DNA from: Nonomuraea polychroma
Lineage (GTDB): Bacteria; Actinomycetota; Actinomycetes; Streptosporangiales; Streptosporangiaceae
Direction of reading: 5' to 3'
Length of the DNA: 64,000 nucleotides
NCBI RefSeq assembly: GCF_004011505.1
Contig: NZ_SAUN01000001.1
Span: forward strand, 1,240,001 to 1,304,000
The position numbers and the translations under genes are program-made. The notes below the pieces were generated by a model, which saw nothing but the letters and a program-made list of their open reading frames with translations, had not been told where the DNA came from and did no database searches. Of the stretch, positions 15,683 to 24,204 are shown in pieces; within the stretch, counting starts at the first letter, position 1; the number at the start of each line of letters is the position of its first letter.

Positions 15683-16479
15683 CAGGTGTCCATGATGCCC
15701 TTGCGCTGGGCGCCGTCGAGCGGCAGATGGGCGCCGTTGACGAAACTCGCCCGCGGCGAGGCGAGGAAGGCGACGACCGAGGCGACCTCCTCGGGCTCGC
15801 AGATGCGGCCGAGCGGGATCGACGCGACCGCCAGCTCGTGCGCGCGCTCCTGCGTGCACCCCTTGTCGCGGGCGAACGCCTTCTCCAGCGTGTCCCAGCG
15901 GTCGGTGTTGACCGGGCCGGGGTTGACGGTGTTGATGCGCACGCCGTACCGGCCGTACTGCTCGGCGACCGACGAGGCGAAGTTGATGTCGGCGGCGTTG
16001 GCGACGCCTGCCGTCATCTCCCAGTAGCTGGGCTTGAGACCGTCGTTGCCGACCACGAGCACGATGGATCCGCTGCCCCGCTCCCGCATGTGGGGGATGA
16101 CCGCCCGGACCGTCCGCACGTATCCCATGAACTTCAGGTTGAGGCTGCTCATCCACTGCTCTTCGGTGAGGTCCTCGAGCAGGCCGCCGGGCGAGCTGCC
16201 CGCGCAGGTGACCAGGACGTCGATCCGGCCGAACCGCTCCAGGGTCTCGTCCACGCAGCGTCGTACGTCCTCGGTCACGCTCATGTCGCCCGCCAGCGGC
16301 AGGACGGTGCGCCCGCTGGCCTCGGAGATCTTCTTGGCCGTTCTTTCGAGTTCGTCGGCCGTGCGGGCCGTGATGACCACGTCACATCCTTCTGCGGCGA
16401 GCTGTTCGGCCACCGCTCGGCCGATCCCCTTGCTCGCCCCGGTGATGAAGGCGACCTGCCCCTCCAGATTGAGGTCCAC
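15682..16479 (-). CDS. short-chain dehydrogenase/reductase (SDR)
   Basis: The 265-residue classical SDR has the cofactor motif T-G-A-S-K-G-I-G, the N-A-G-like motif T-C-A-G-S and the stabilising region NTVNPGPVNTD. The catalytic Y-x3-K is not standard: the usual S...YxxxK segment reads VVGNDGLKPSYWEMTAGVANAAD, so the active site deviates from the family. The GTG at 16479 has a perfect ribosome binding site (AAGGAGACG), whereas a longer reading would run into the operator. It oxidises or reduces a pathway intermediate and is first in an SDR-coxG pair behind a GntR-type site. Confidence 0.78.
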   Translation of the reverse strand: MDLNLEGQVAFITGASKGIGRAVAEQLAAEGCDVVITARTADELERTAKKISEASGRTVLPLAGDMSVTEDVRRCVDETLERFGRIDVLVTCAGSSPGGLLEDLTEEQWMSSLNLKFMGYVRTVRAVIPHMRERGSGSIVLVVGNDGLKPSYWEMTAGVANAADINFASSVAEQYGRYGVRINTVNPGPVNTDRWDTLEKAFARDKGCTQERAHELAVASIPLGRICEPEEVASVVAFLASPRASFVNGAHLPLDGAQRKGIMDT

Positions 16480-16510
16480 GAACGTCTCCTTAAGGTCGAC
16501 TCTTGATATT

Positions 16511-16520
16511 TGATATACCA
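16511..16520. promoter_or_regulatory. GntR-regulon operator, site 1
   Basis: TGATATACCA lies 31 bases upstream of the SDR start. It is embedded in a larger inverted repeat, TTGATA-N7-TATCAA. The same decamer recurs at 20465 and 26535. Confidence 0.65.
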
Positions 16521-16524
16521 TCTA

Positions 16525-18117
16525 TCAATCGCTCGACGCTAGACCCGCGATGACGGCACCTGCGGCGCACAGCAGCATCTCGGTCCTGGGCGGGCCGACG
16601 AGCTGCGCACCGACGGGAAGTCCCGTCGCATCGGTGCCGGCGGGCACGGACAGCGCGGGCAGGCCGGTCACGGAGGCGAGCGCGGTGAGCCGCGCGAAGG
16701 CTGCGCCCGTGGCCTCCAGTCGGCCGGAGACCTCGACCGTGTCCGCTCCGGCAGGCGCCGCCGTGACCGGCACGGTGGGCAGGAGCAGCAGGTCCGCGCC
16801 CGCGGATCGCAGGCTCGCGGTGACGAGGTCACGCAGGTGGGCGGCCACGCGGCGGGCACGTACATAGTCCGTCGCCCTGACCTCGGCTCCGGCCTGCAGG
16901 GTCGCGCGCAGCTCCGCCGAGGCCGCGCCCGGCGCGTCGGCCCACAGCTCGGCGGACTCGGCGAGCATCACCACCAGCGTCACCGCCGGCGCGGCCGCGA
17001 TGACGCCGGGCAGATCCACCTCGACGACCTCGGCGCCGGCGTCGAGGAGCGCGCCCCGCGCGGCGGCCATGCGGTCGGCGATCCCCTCACCGACCCTGCC
17101 ACGCCAGAGGCCGTCGGGCATCGCGACCCGGCGGCCGGGAAGGGCGGGCGGCCCTGGCGCGGGCGATGCGGTGACGGTCTCAGGCGGCCGGTGCGCGAGC
17201 GCTCCCGTGAGCACGGCGAACACGGCGGCGCAGTCGGCCGCGGACCGGGCGATCGGTCCCACGGTGTCCTGGGTGGGGGCGAGCGGGGTGATGCCCGTCA
17301 TCGGAAGGCTTCCCCAGGTCGGCCGCAACCCGGCGACCCCGCACAGGGCCGCGGGGTTGCGGATCGAGCCGCCGGTGTCGGTGCCCAGTGAGATCTCGAC
17401 GATGCCCGACGCCACCGCCGCCGCCGATCCGCCGCTCGACCCACCGGCCGAGCGCGAGAGGTCCCGGGGGTTGCGGCAGCCGGGCGTCATCATGCCCCAG
17501 GCGAGCTCGTGCATCCGGGTCTTGCCGATGACGACGGCTCCGGCCTCCTCCAGAAGCCGGACGACGGCGGCGTCCCGTACGGGGACGCGGTGTCCCAGGC
17601 CCGCGGTGCCGTTCCGGGTGGCGACCCCGGCCACGTCGATGTTGTCCTTGACCGCGACCGGCACGCCGTGGAGCGGCCCGCGCACCAGGCCGCGCCGCCG
17701 CTCGGCGTCCGCCCGGCGCGCGGCGGCGATCGCCCGGTCCGGCAGCAGGGCGACGAACGCGCCGGAGGCGTCCGCTTCGGCGGCGGCCAGGGCCGCCTCC
17801 ACGAGCTCGACCGCCGTCACCGCACCCGAGCGCAACCGCGCCCCCAGCTCGTCGACCCCACCGGGCCCCCACAGGCCTGCCGGGCCGTCCGTCTCGTCGC
17901 CGTGAACCTGCCATCGACCTGCGCCGCCTCCCGCCCGGATACCACCGACCGGCTCCCGACCCGCGCTACCTTCCACCCCGATCCCACGGTCCCCCCGGTC
18001 GCCGGCGTCCGGTTGGGTATCGGGCAGGCGTACCGATCGCAGCCGGGCGACCGCGTGCTCCAGCGTTGCGGACCACGGCGATGCCGATCCGTGGCCCGGC
18101 GGCTGGTCAGCTGTCAT
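16525..18117 (-). CDS. amidase-signature hydrolase
   Basis: The 530-residue protein carries the amidase signature: Lys in VAVKDNIDVAG, the GGSSGGSAAAVASG loop and the Ser of GTDTGGSIRNPAA, giving an intact Ser-cisSer-Lys triad. About 85 N-terminal residues are glycine/arginine-rich and not part of the fold, so the real start may lie further in. It hydrolyses an amide to acid and ammonia. It follows the CoA ligase by an 11-base overlap, so the released acid could be the substrate of that ligase; this is inference. A GntR-type site just after its stop separates it from the SDR unit. Confidence 0.85.
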   Translation of the reverse strand: MTADQPPGHGSASPWSATLEHAVARLRSVRLPDTQPDAGDRGDRGIGVEGSAGREPVGGIRAGGGAGRWQVHGDETDGPAGLWGPGGVDELGARLRSGAVTAVELVEAALAAAEADASGAFVALLPDRAIAAARRADAERRRGLVRGPLHGVPVAVKDNIDVAGVATRNGTAGLGHRVPVRDAAVVRLLEEAGAVVIGKTRMHELAWGMMTPGCRNPRDLSRSAGGSSGGSAAAVASGIVEISLGTDTGGSIRNPAALCGVAGLRPTWGSLPMTGITPLAPTQDTVGPIARSAADCAAVFAVLTGALAHRPPETVTASPAPGPPALPGRRVAMPDGLWRGRVGEGIADRMAAARGALLDAGAEVVEVDLPGVIAAAPAVTLVVMLAESAELWADAPGAASAELRATLQAGAEVRATDYVRARRVAAHLRDLVTASLRSAGADLLLLPTVPVTAAPAGADTVEVSGRLEATGAAFARLTALASVTGLPALSVPAGTDATGLPVGAQLVGPPRTEMLLCAAGAVIAGLASSD

Positions 18118-19696
18118 GGGCCGAGGGAGCCGGCAGGTCGCGGCGGACGATCTTGCCCATGGCGTTGCGGGGCAGCGCCTCGACGAAGAACACCCGCTTG
18201 GGGCACTTGTAGGGAGCCAGCCGGGTGCGGGCGAAGGCGATGAGCGCGTCTCCGGTGACGGCGGGGGAGTGGCCGGCCGTCACCACCCAGGCGGTCACCT
18301 CCTCTCCCCATCGCGGTGACGGCAGGCCCGCGACCGCGGCCTCCGCCACGCCGGGATGTTTCTCCAGCACCAGCTCCACCTCGCGCGGGTACACATTCAG
18401 CCCTCCGGTGATGACGAGCTCCTTGGATCTGCCGTTGATCATCAGATGGCCGGTGGCCGGGTCGATGCGGCCGAGGTCGCCGGTGCGGAACCACCCGCCC
18501 GGGTGGAACGCCTCGGCGGTGGCCTCGGGACGGTTCCAGTAGCCCGTGAACACCTGAGGGCCGCGCAACACGATCTCGCCTTCGGCCACGTCCCGGCCCG
18601 CGGCATCACAGATCCGCAGCTCCACCCCGGGCAACGGCAGCCCGACGGTGCCGGGCACCCTCGGCCCGCCGAGCGGATTCGAGACGTTCAGGCCGCTCTC
18701 CGTGGTCCCGTACCGCTCCAGCGGCACCTGGCCGATCACGGCGGCCGCCCGGCGGGCCAGCTCCGGCGAGAGCGGCGCCGACCCGCACACCGCCAGCCGC
18801 AGCCGCCGAAGATCGGTAACCCCCGGCAACTCGGCCAGCCGCTCGTACATCGCGGGCACGGCGAACAGCACGCTGGCCCCCTCCTCGGCGACGGTCTCGA
18901 CGAGCCGCCGCGCGTCGAAGCGCGCGAGCACCCGCGTCCGGGAGCCGGTGAGCAGGGCGGCGTGCACCCCGCCGAGCCCGTGCTGGTGGGTCAGCGGCAG
19001 CGCGTGGACGAGGACGTCGTCAGCGGTCCACCGCCAGGCGGCGAGGGCCGCGCGGATCGACGACAGCAGGTTGGCATGGCTCAGCGGCACCCCCTTGGGC
19101 GTTCCGGTGGTGCCCGAGGTGTAGGCGAGCAGCGCGGGTGAGGAGGACGGGATCGGCTCAGGATCCCGCGCGAGCCCGCAGGCGAGGACGTCATGGAAGC
19201 CCGTGCCGTCCAGCGCCACCAGCACACGCAGGGGAGGGCCGATGCGGGCGAGCGCCTCGTGGGACGCCCCGGTGGCGAAGGCCGCCTCCGCCCCCGCATC
19301 CGCGACCAGGTGGCGCAGCTCCCGTTCGGTCAGCGCGGGGCTCGCGAGGACGGCCACGCATCCGGCCCGCACGACGCCGGCGTAGGCGGTGACGAGGGCG
19401 ACGCCGTTGGGTGCGGCGATGACGACGCGGGCGCCGGCAGGGAGGCGTCCGCGCAGCCAGCCGGCCACCGCCGCCGCGTGTCGGTCCAGCTCGGCGTGGG
19501 TCAGCGCGTCATCGTCCACCTGTATGGCGACGGCATCGGGACGCAGGCGCGCCGTCCGCTGGAACGCCTCCCCCAGCGTACCCTCCGCGAGCCCCGCGAG
19601 CACGCCGGCGACGTCGTCCTCCACGTGCCGCTCCCAAGCCGCCCGTCTCAGGTCATCCATGTGCCGCTCCCAAGCCGCCCGTCCCAGGTCATCCAT
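18107..19696 (-). CDS. acyl-CoA synthetase (AMP-binding, 4-coumarate/fatty acid ligase type)
   Basis: The 529-residue adenylating enzyme has the P-loop YTSGTTGTPKGVPLSH, RYGTTESG, the GWFRTGDLG hinge region and the C-terminal NAMGKIVRRDL with the catalytic lysine. It activates a carboxylic acid to its CoA ester, presumably feeding the neighbouring enoyl-CoA hydratase. The start is unusual: a 36-base block holding a ribosome binding site and start codon is repeated in tandem, giving starts at 19696 (ATG), 19660 (ATG) and 19624 (GTG), each preceded by GGGAGCGGCAC. The outermost start was taken. All three give the same enzyme body. Confidence 0.85.
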   Translation of the reverse strand: MDDLGRAAWERHMDDLRRAAWERHVEDDVAGVLAGLAEGTLGEAFQRTARLRPDAVAIQVDDDALTHAELDRHAAAVAGWLRGRLPAGARVVIAAPNGVALVTAYAGVVRAGCVAVLASPALTERELRHLVADAGAEAAFATGASHEALARIGPPLRVLVALDGTGFHDVLACGLARDPEPIPSSSPALLAYTSGTTGTPKGVPLSHANLLSSIRAALAAWRWTADDVLVHALPLTHQHGLGGVHAALLTGSRTRVLARFDARRLVETVAEEGASVLFAVPAMYERLAELPGVTDLRRLRLAVCGSAPLSPELARRAAAVIGQVPLERYGTTESGLNVSNPLGGPRVPGTVGLPLPGVELRICDAAGRDVAEGEIVLRGPQVFTGYWNRPEATAEAFHPGGWFRTGDLGRIDPATGHLMINGRSKELVITGGLNVYPREVELVLEKHPGVAEAAVAGLPSPRWGEEVTAWVVTAGHSPAVTGDALIAFARTRLAPYKCPKRVFFVEALPRNAMGKIVRRDLPAPSAHDS

Positions 19697-19707
19697 GTGC
19701 CGCTCCC
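19622..19707 (-). repeat. tandem repeat tripling the translation start of the CoA ligase
   Basis: The 36-base unit, read on the minus strand, is GGGAGCGGCACATG followed by 22 bases. It occurs twice fully and a third time partially (GGGAGCGGCACGTG). Each copy has its own Shine-Dalgarno-like GGGAG and in-frame start. Copies code M-D-D-L-G/R-R-A-A-W-E-R-H. Confidence 0.93.
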
Positions 19708-19725
19708 AGGGCCCGGCGTCCGAGG

Positions 19726-20445
19726 TCAGCCACGGGGCGTGCCCCTCTCTTGCCGGAGGAACGCCACCGAGCCGTCCCAGGCGCGGCGGTTGCCCACGCG
19801 TTCGGCCGCCAGCCGTTCCAAGAGCGCCGGGTCCCGGATCGCCGCCTTGACGCGGCGGATCGCGTCGCGGTCGCATCGCAGCAGCTCGTCCGCCAGCGCC
19901 AGCGCCTCGTCGCCGGGGGTGTCGCTCAGCCTGGTCAGCAGCCCGATGCGCGCGGCCTCGTCAGCCGCCACCCAGCGCATGGTCAGGCACAGGTCCATGG
20001 CGCGACCCGCGCCGACGAGCGCCGGCAGGCCCCACGCGCCCACGGCCAGGCCGTGTCCCACGCCGGGAAAACGGAACCGGGCAGCGGGGCCGCCGACGCG
20101 CAGGTCGGCGGCGAGGGCCAGTTGCGCGCCACCACCGACCGCGGGCCCTTCCACCACGGCGATCACCGGGCCCGGATGCGCGGCCATCTGCTCGTAGAGT
20201 GCGTACAAGTCGTCACTCAGCCCGGCCCGGACCTGGTCCGGCAGGTCGAGGTCGGCGCCCGCGCAGAACACCGCCGGATCGGCGCTGTCCAGGATCACCA
20301 CCCGCTCGACGGCCGTGCGGAAGGCGTCACGCAGCCCGGACACGAGGCCGGGGTCCAGGGCGTTGCGCCGCTGCCCCCGGTCGAGCCGCAGGCGCAGGAC
20401 GCCCGGCCGGGACGGATCGAGGACCAGGCCATTACCCTTGACCAT
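19726..20445 (-). CDS. enoyl-CoA hydratase/isomerase (crotonase family)
   Basis: The 239-residue crotonase has both oxyanion-hole loops: V-F-C-A-G-A-D-L and GPAVGGGAQLALAADLR. The ATG at 20445 has GGAGGGTGG before it; an earlier ATG would place the start across the operator. It hydrates or isomerises an unsaturated acyl-CoA. It leads a minus-strand operon with the CoA ligase and amidase, and the operator at 20465 lies between it and the divergent Mo-hydroxylase operon, so one regulator can control both sides. Confidence 0.85.
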   Translation of the reverse strand: MVKGNGLVLDPSRPGVLRLRLDRGQRRNALDPGLVSGLRDAFRTAVERVVILDSADPAVFCAGADLDLPDQVRAGLSDDLYALYEQMAAHPGPVIAVVEGPAVGGGAQLALAADLRVGGPAARFRFPGVGHGLAVGAWGLPALVGAGRAMDLCLTMRWVAADEAARIGLLTRLSDTPGDEALALADELLRCDRDAIRRVKAAIRDPALLERLAAERVGNRRAWDGSVAFLRQERGTPRG

Positions 20446-20464
20446 CCACCCTCCAGTTGATGCA

Positions 20465-20474
20465 TGATATACCA
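20465..20474. promoter_or_regulatory. GntR-regulon operator, site 2 (divergent)
   Basis: TGATATACCA sits in the 87-base gap between the enoyl-CoA hydratase (minus) and the Mo-hydroxylase FAD subunit (plus). It is followed by AAAC, as at 26535. Confidence 0.65.
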
Positions 20475-20532
20475 AACTTAAATCAGAGCTTCCAGTCAAG
20501 GGATCGCCCATGACACATCAGGCGGTGTCCGC

Positions 20533-21396
20533 GTGAAGCCGGCAGCGTACGCCTACCACCGCGCCTACGACGTCCGCGAAGCCGTGGAATTGCTCGGCGA
20601 GCTCGGCGACGACGCCAAGATCCTGGCTGGTGGGCAGAGCCTCGTCGCGATGATGAACTTCCGCCTGGCCCGGCCGAGCGCGCTGGTGGACGTCAACCGC
20701 ATCTCCGGGCTGTCGTACCTGCGGCGTGACGGCGACCGGCTGCGCATCGGGGCGCTCACCCGCCACCACGCGGTGGAGACCACCCGGGACCCCGCCGTCC
20801 TCGGCGGCTACGCGGTGCTCCCGCGCGCCGCGCACTGGGTCGGCCACTACCCGATCCGCACCCGGGGCACGTTCGGCGGCAGCATCGCGCACGCCGACCC
20901 GACCTCGGAGTGGTGCATGCTCGCCCTGCTGCTCGACGCGGAGATCGTCGCCGAGGGCCCGCACGGCCGCAGGACGATCCCCGCCGCCGATTTCTTCCAC
21001 GGCTTCCTGACCACCGCGCTCGGCGCGGACGAGATGCTGGTCGAGGTGGTGTTCCCGCGCCCCGCCCCGCGTGCGGCGCTCACCGAGTTCGCCCAGCGGC
21101 GCGGGGACTTCGCGATCGTCGCGGCGGCCGCCGCCCTCGACACCGACGGCACCGCCTGCACCGGCGCGCGGATCGTGCTCGGCGGCGTCGACGCCCGGCC
21201 GGTGCGGGTTCCCGCGGCGGAGCAGGTGCTGGCCGGGGCGGCGCTCACCACGGACGCCTTCGCGGCTGCCGCCGACGTGGCCGCCCGCGAGGCGTCACCG
21301 CCCGGCGACATTCACGGCAGCGCCGACTACCGGCGCAGGCTGGTGCGCACCCTGGTGACCCGGGCGCTGGAGGAGGCCGCGGCCCATGACGCGTGA
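20533..21396 (+). CDS. molybdenum hydroxylase FAD-binding medium subunit (CoxM/CutM type)
   Basis: The 287-residue protein belongs to the FAD subunit family of xanthine dehydrogenase/CO dehydrogenase-like enzymes. FAD-binding motifs are I-L-A-G-G-Q-S-L (about 30-37) and the T-F-G-G-S-I-A-H-A-D-P-T-S-E segment (about 112-125). It passes electrons from the iron-sulfur subunit to an acceptor. It opens a four-gene operon with overlapping stops and starts. The GTG at 20533 is preceded by AGGCGG. Confidence 0.88.
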   Translation: MKPAAYAYHRAYDVREAVELLGELGDDAKILAGGQSLVAMMNFRLARPSALVDVNRISGLSYLRRDGDRLRIGALTRHHAVETTRDPAVLGGYAVLPRAAHWVGHYPIRTRGTFGGSIAHADPTSEWCMLALLLDAEIVAEGPHGRRTIPAADFFHGFLTTALGADEMLVEVVFPRPAPRAALTEFAQRRGDFAIVAAAAALDTDGTACTGARIVLGGVDARPVRVPAAEQVLAGAALTTDAFAAAADVAAREASPPGDIHGSADYRRRLVRTLVTRALEEAAAHDA

Positions 21397-23725
21397 GGCC
21401 GCGCTCGGCCCGGACGGCCGCTGGATCGGCGCGGCCGTCCCCCGCAAAGAGGATCGCCGGCTGCTGCAGGGGCGTGGCCGGTTCGTCGGCGACCTGGCGC
21501 CGCCGGGCACGCTCTACGCCGCGTTCGCCCGCAGCCCGGTCGCGGCCGGCACGCTGGGATCCGTCGACCTGACCGCGGCACGGGCGGTGCCCGGCGTCGT
21601 GGCCGCCTTCGCCGCCGCCGACCTCGCGCTCGCCGGGCTGCGGGCCGTGCTCGAACGGCCCGAGTTCCGCCCGTCCACCATGCCGATCCTCGCCGAGGAC
21701 GCCGTACGCCACGTCGCCGAGCCCGTCGCCGTCGTCGTGGCCGAGGACGCGTACGCCGCGGAGGACGGCGCCGAGGCCGTGATCGCCGACATCGAGCCCG
21801 GCACGGCCGTGTCGTCCCTGCGGCAGGCGCTCGACGCCGCGCCGCAGGTGCACGACGGGGTGGCCGGCAACATCTTCGTAGACCTGACGATGTTCGACGA
21901 CCCCGAGATCGACGCCGTCGTCGACGCCGCGCCGCTCGTTCTCACCGAGACCTTCACGAGCGGGCGGCTGGCGGCGCTGCCGATGGAGGGCAGGGCCTGC
22001 CTGGCGGAATGGTCGGACCGTGACGAGCAACTCGTCGTGCACGTCTCCACTCAGGTCCCCCACCAGGTCCGCACCGCCATCGCGACCTCACTCGGCCTGC
22101 CGGAGAGCCGGGTGCGCGTCGTGGCGCCGGACGTCGGCGGCGGGTTCGGGCTCAAGTGCGTGGCCGGACGTGAGGAGATCGCCGTCGCCGCGGTGGCCCA
22201 CCGGCTGCGCCGCCCGGTGAAGTGGGTGGAGGACCGGCAGGAGAACCTGACCGCCGCCTTCCACGCCCGCGAGCAGGAGTACGACATCCGCGCGGCGTTC
22301 GACGCCGACGGGCGCATCCTCGCCGTGGACGCCGACATCCGCTGCGACGTCGGGGCGTACTCGGCGTTCCCGTTCACGTCCGGGGTGGAGCCGCTGATGG
22401 CCGCCACCGAGCTGCCCGGACCCTACAAGCTCCGGCACTACCGTGCGCGCAGCCGCGCCGTGGCGACGAACAAGGCGCCCACCGCGCCGTACCGCGGGGT
22501 GAGCCGCCCCCAGATCACCTTCGTCATGGAGCGGCTGATGGACAAGGCCGCGGCCCGGCTCGGCTTCGACCCGGCGGAGATCCGCCGGCGCAACCTCATC
22601 GTCAAGGACGAGTTCCCCTACACGGGCGTCACCGGGATCACCTACGACCCCGGCAGCTACCGCGAATCGCTCGACCTGGCCACCGAGCGGTTGCGCGCCG
22701 AAGGCTGGTACGCCCGCCGCGACGCCGCCAGGGCCGAAGGCCGGCTCGTCGGCATCGGCCTGTCCTGCTTCTCCGAGCGCACCGCGTACGGGACGCCGGC
22801 GTTCATGCAGCGGCGCATGGCCATGACGCCCGGATACGACGTGTCGCACATCCGGATGGACCCCTCCGGCACGGTGTTCGTGACCACCGGGACCGCCTCG
22901 CACGGGCAGGGGCACGAGACGACGTTCGCGCAGATCGTCGCCGACCAGCTCGGGCTGCACCCGGACGACGTGCGGATCAGGCAGGGCGACACCGACGTCG
23001 GCGGGTACGGCTGGGGCACCTTCGCGAGCCGGTCCGTGGTCGTCGGCGGCGGGGCCGCCAGGCGGGCCGCCGTGCTGCTGGCCGAGCGGGTCCGCCGGGC
23101 GGCCGGGCACCTGCTGGAGGCCGATCCCGGCGACCTCGTGCTCGCCGGGGGCGCGGTGGCCGTGCGGGGCGTGCCGGCGGCGTCGATGCCGATCGCCGAG
23201 GTCGCCCGCATCGCCCACTTCCAGTCCTACCGGCTCAACGGCGACCACCTGCTGGAGGCCTCGGCGTCCTACGACCCGCCGGGCACCTTCTCCAACGCCA
23301 CCCACGCCGTCGTGGTGGAGCTCGACCCGGGCACGGGCCGGACCCGGATCCTGCGGTACATCGTCGTCGAGGACTGCGGTGTGATCATCAATCCGCTCGT
23401 CGTCGACGGGCAGGTACGCGGCGGCGTCGCGCAGGGCATCGCCGCGGCCCTGTACGAGCAGATCCGCTACGACGAAGGCGGCCAGCCGGTCACCGCGACG
23501 CTCATGGACTACCTCGTCCCCACGGCGACCGAGATCCCGCCGATCGAGGTGCTCCATCTCGAGACGCCCTCGTCCCACAGCGAGACCGGCGCCAAGGGCA
23601 TGGGCGAGGGCGGCACCATCGGCGCCCCGGCCGCGGTCGTCAACGCCGTCAACGACGCCGCCGGTACCCAGGTGCTCGACACCATCCCGGTCCGTCCCGA
23701 GCAGATCCTGGGAGTGCTCACGTGA
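21386..23725 (+). CDS. molybdenum hydroxylase large subunit, copy 1
   Basis: The 779-residue protein has the molybdopterin-binding large-subunit fold with motifs VVAPDVGGGFGLK, RPVKWVEDRQENL, PYRGVSRPQ (about residue 369) and the catalytic glutamate region KGMGEGGTIG near the C-terminus. The CO dehydrogenase form I motif A-Y-x-C-S-F-R is absent, so it is not a true CO dehydrogenase and most likely hydroxylates an aromatic or N-heterocyclic ring or an aldehyde. It overlaps the FAD subunit by 11 bases and the iron-sulfur subunit by four. It shares one FAD and one Fe-S subunit with copy 2. Confidence 0.88.
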   Translation: MTREAALGPDGRWIGAAVPRKEDRRLLQGRGRFVGDLAPPGTLYAAFARSPVAAGTLGSVDLTAARAVPGVVAAFAAADLALAGLRAVLERPEFRPSTMPILAEDAVRHVAEPVAVVVAEDAYAAEDGAEAVIADIEPGTAVSSLRQALDAAPQVHDGVAGNIFVDLTMFDDPEIDAVVDAAPLVLTETFTSGRLAALPMEGRACLAEWSDRDEQLVVHVSTQVPHQVRTAIATSLGLPESRVRVVAPDVGGGFGLKCVAGREEIAVAAVAHRLRRPVKWVEDRQENLTAAFHAREQEYDIRAAFDADGRILAVDADIRCDVGAYSAFPFTSGVEPLMAATELPGPYKLRHYRARSRAVATNKAPTAPYRGVSRPQITFVMERLMDKAAARLGFDPAEIRRRNLIVKDEFPYTGVTGITYDPGSYRESLDLATERLRAEGWYARRDAARAEGRLVGIGLSCFSERTAYGTPAFMQRRMAMTPGYDVSHIRMDPSGTVFVTTGTASHGQGHETTFAQIVADQLGLHPDDVRIRQGDTDVGGYGWGTFASRSVVVGGGAARRAAVLLAERVRRAAGHLLEADPGDLVLAGGAVAVRGVPAASMPIAEVARIAHFQSYRLNGDHLLEASASYDPPGTFSNATHAVVVELDPGTGRTRILRYIVVEDCGVIINPLVVDGQVRGGVAQGIAAALYEQIRYDEGGQPVTATLMDYLVPTATEIPPIEVLHLETPSSHSETGAKGMGEGGTIGAPAAVVNAVNDAAGTQVLDTIPVRPEQILGVLT

Positions 23726-24204
23726 AAGACCTGCATCTGATCAGCCTGACCGTCAACGGCGCCGACCACGAGGCCGTTGTCGAGTCCCGCCGCACCCTCG
23801 CCGACGTGCTCCGGCACGACCTCGGCTACACCGGCACCCATCTGGGCTGCGAACACGGCATCTGCGGCGCGTGCACGGTCCTCGTCGACGGTGAGCCGGT
23901 ACGGTCCTGCCTGGTCTTCGGCGTGCAGGCCGACGGCTGCGAGATCCGCACCGTCGAAGGGCTGGCGGACGGGGAGCGGCTGTCCGACCTGCAGGAGGAG
24001 TTCTCCCGCTGCCATGCGCTGCAGTGCGGCTTCTGCACGCCGGGATTCCTCATGCTCGGCGAGGCGTTCCTCGCCGAGAACCCCTCGCCGACCGAGGAGG
24101 AGGTCCGCGACGTCGTGGCGGCCAACCTGTGCCGGTGCACCGGCTACCAGGGCATCGTGGAAGCCCTGCTGGCCACCGCCGAGCGACGCAAGGCGGGATC
24201 GTGA
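23722..24204 (+). CDS. molybdenum hydroxylase [2Fe-2S] small subunit (CoxS/CutS type)
   Basis: The 160-residue protein has the plant-type ferredoxin cluster motif (GCEHGICGACTVLVDG with a further Cys in VRSC) and the second [2Fe-2S] motif (QCGFCTPG and LCRCTGYQ). All eight cysteines are present. GTG 23722 overlaps the stop of large subunit 1 (GTGA). It carries electrons from the molybdenum centre to the FAD subunit. Its place between two large-subunit genes suggests that it serves both. Confidence 0.93.
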   Translation: MKDLHLISLTVNGADHEAVVESRRTLADVLRHDLGYTGTHLGCEHGICGACTVLVDGEPVRSCLVFGVQADGCEIRTVEGLADGERLSDLQEEFSRCHALQCGFCTPGFLMLGEAFLAENPSPTEEEVRDVVAANLCRCTGYQGIVEALLATAERRKAGS

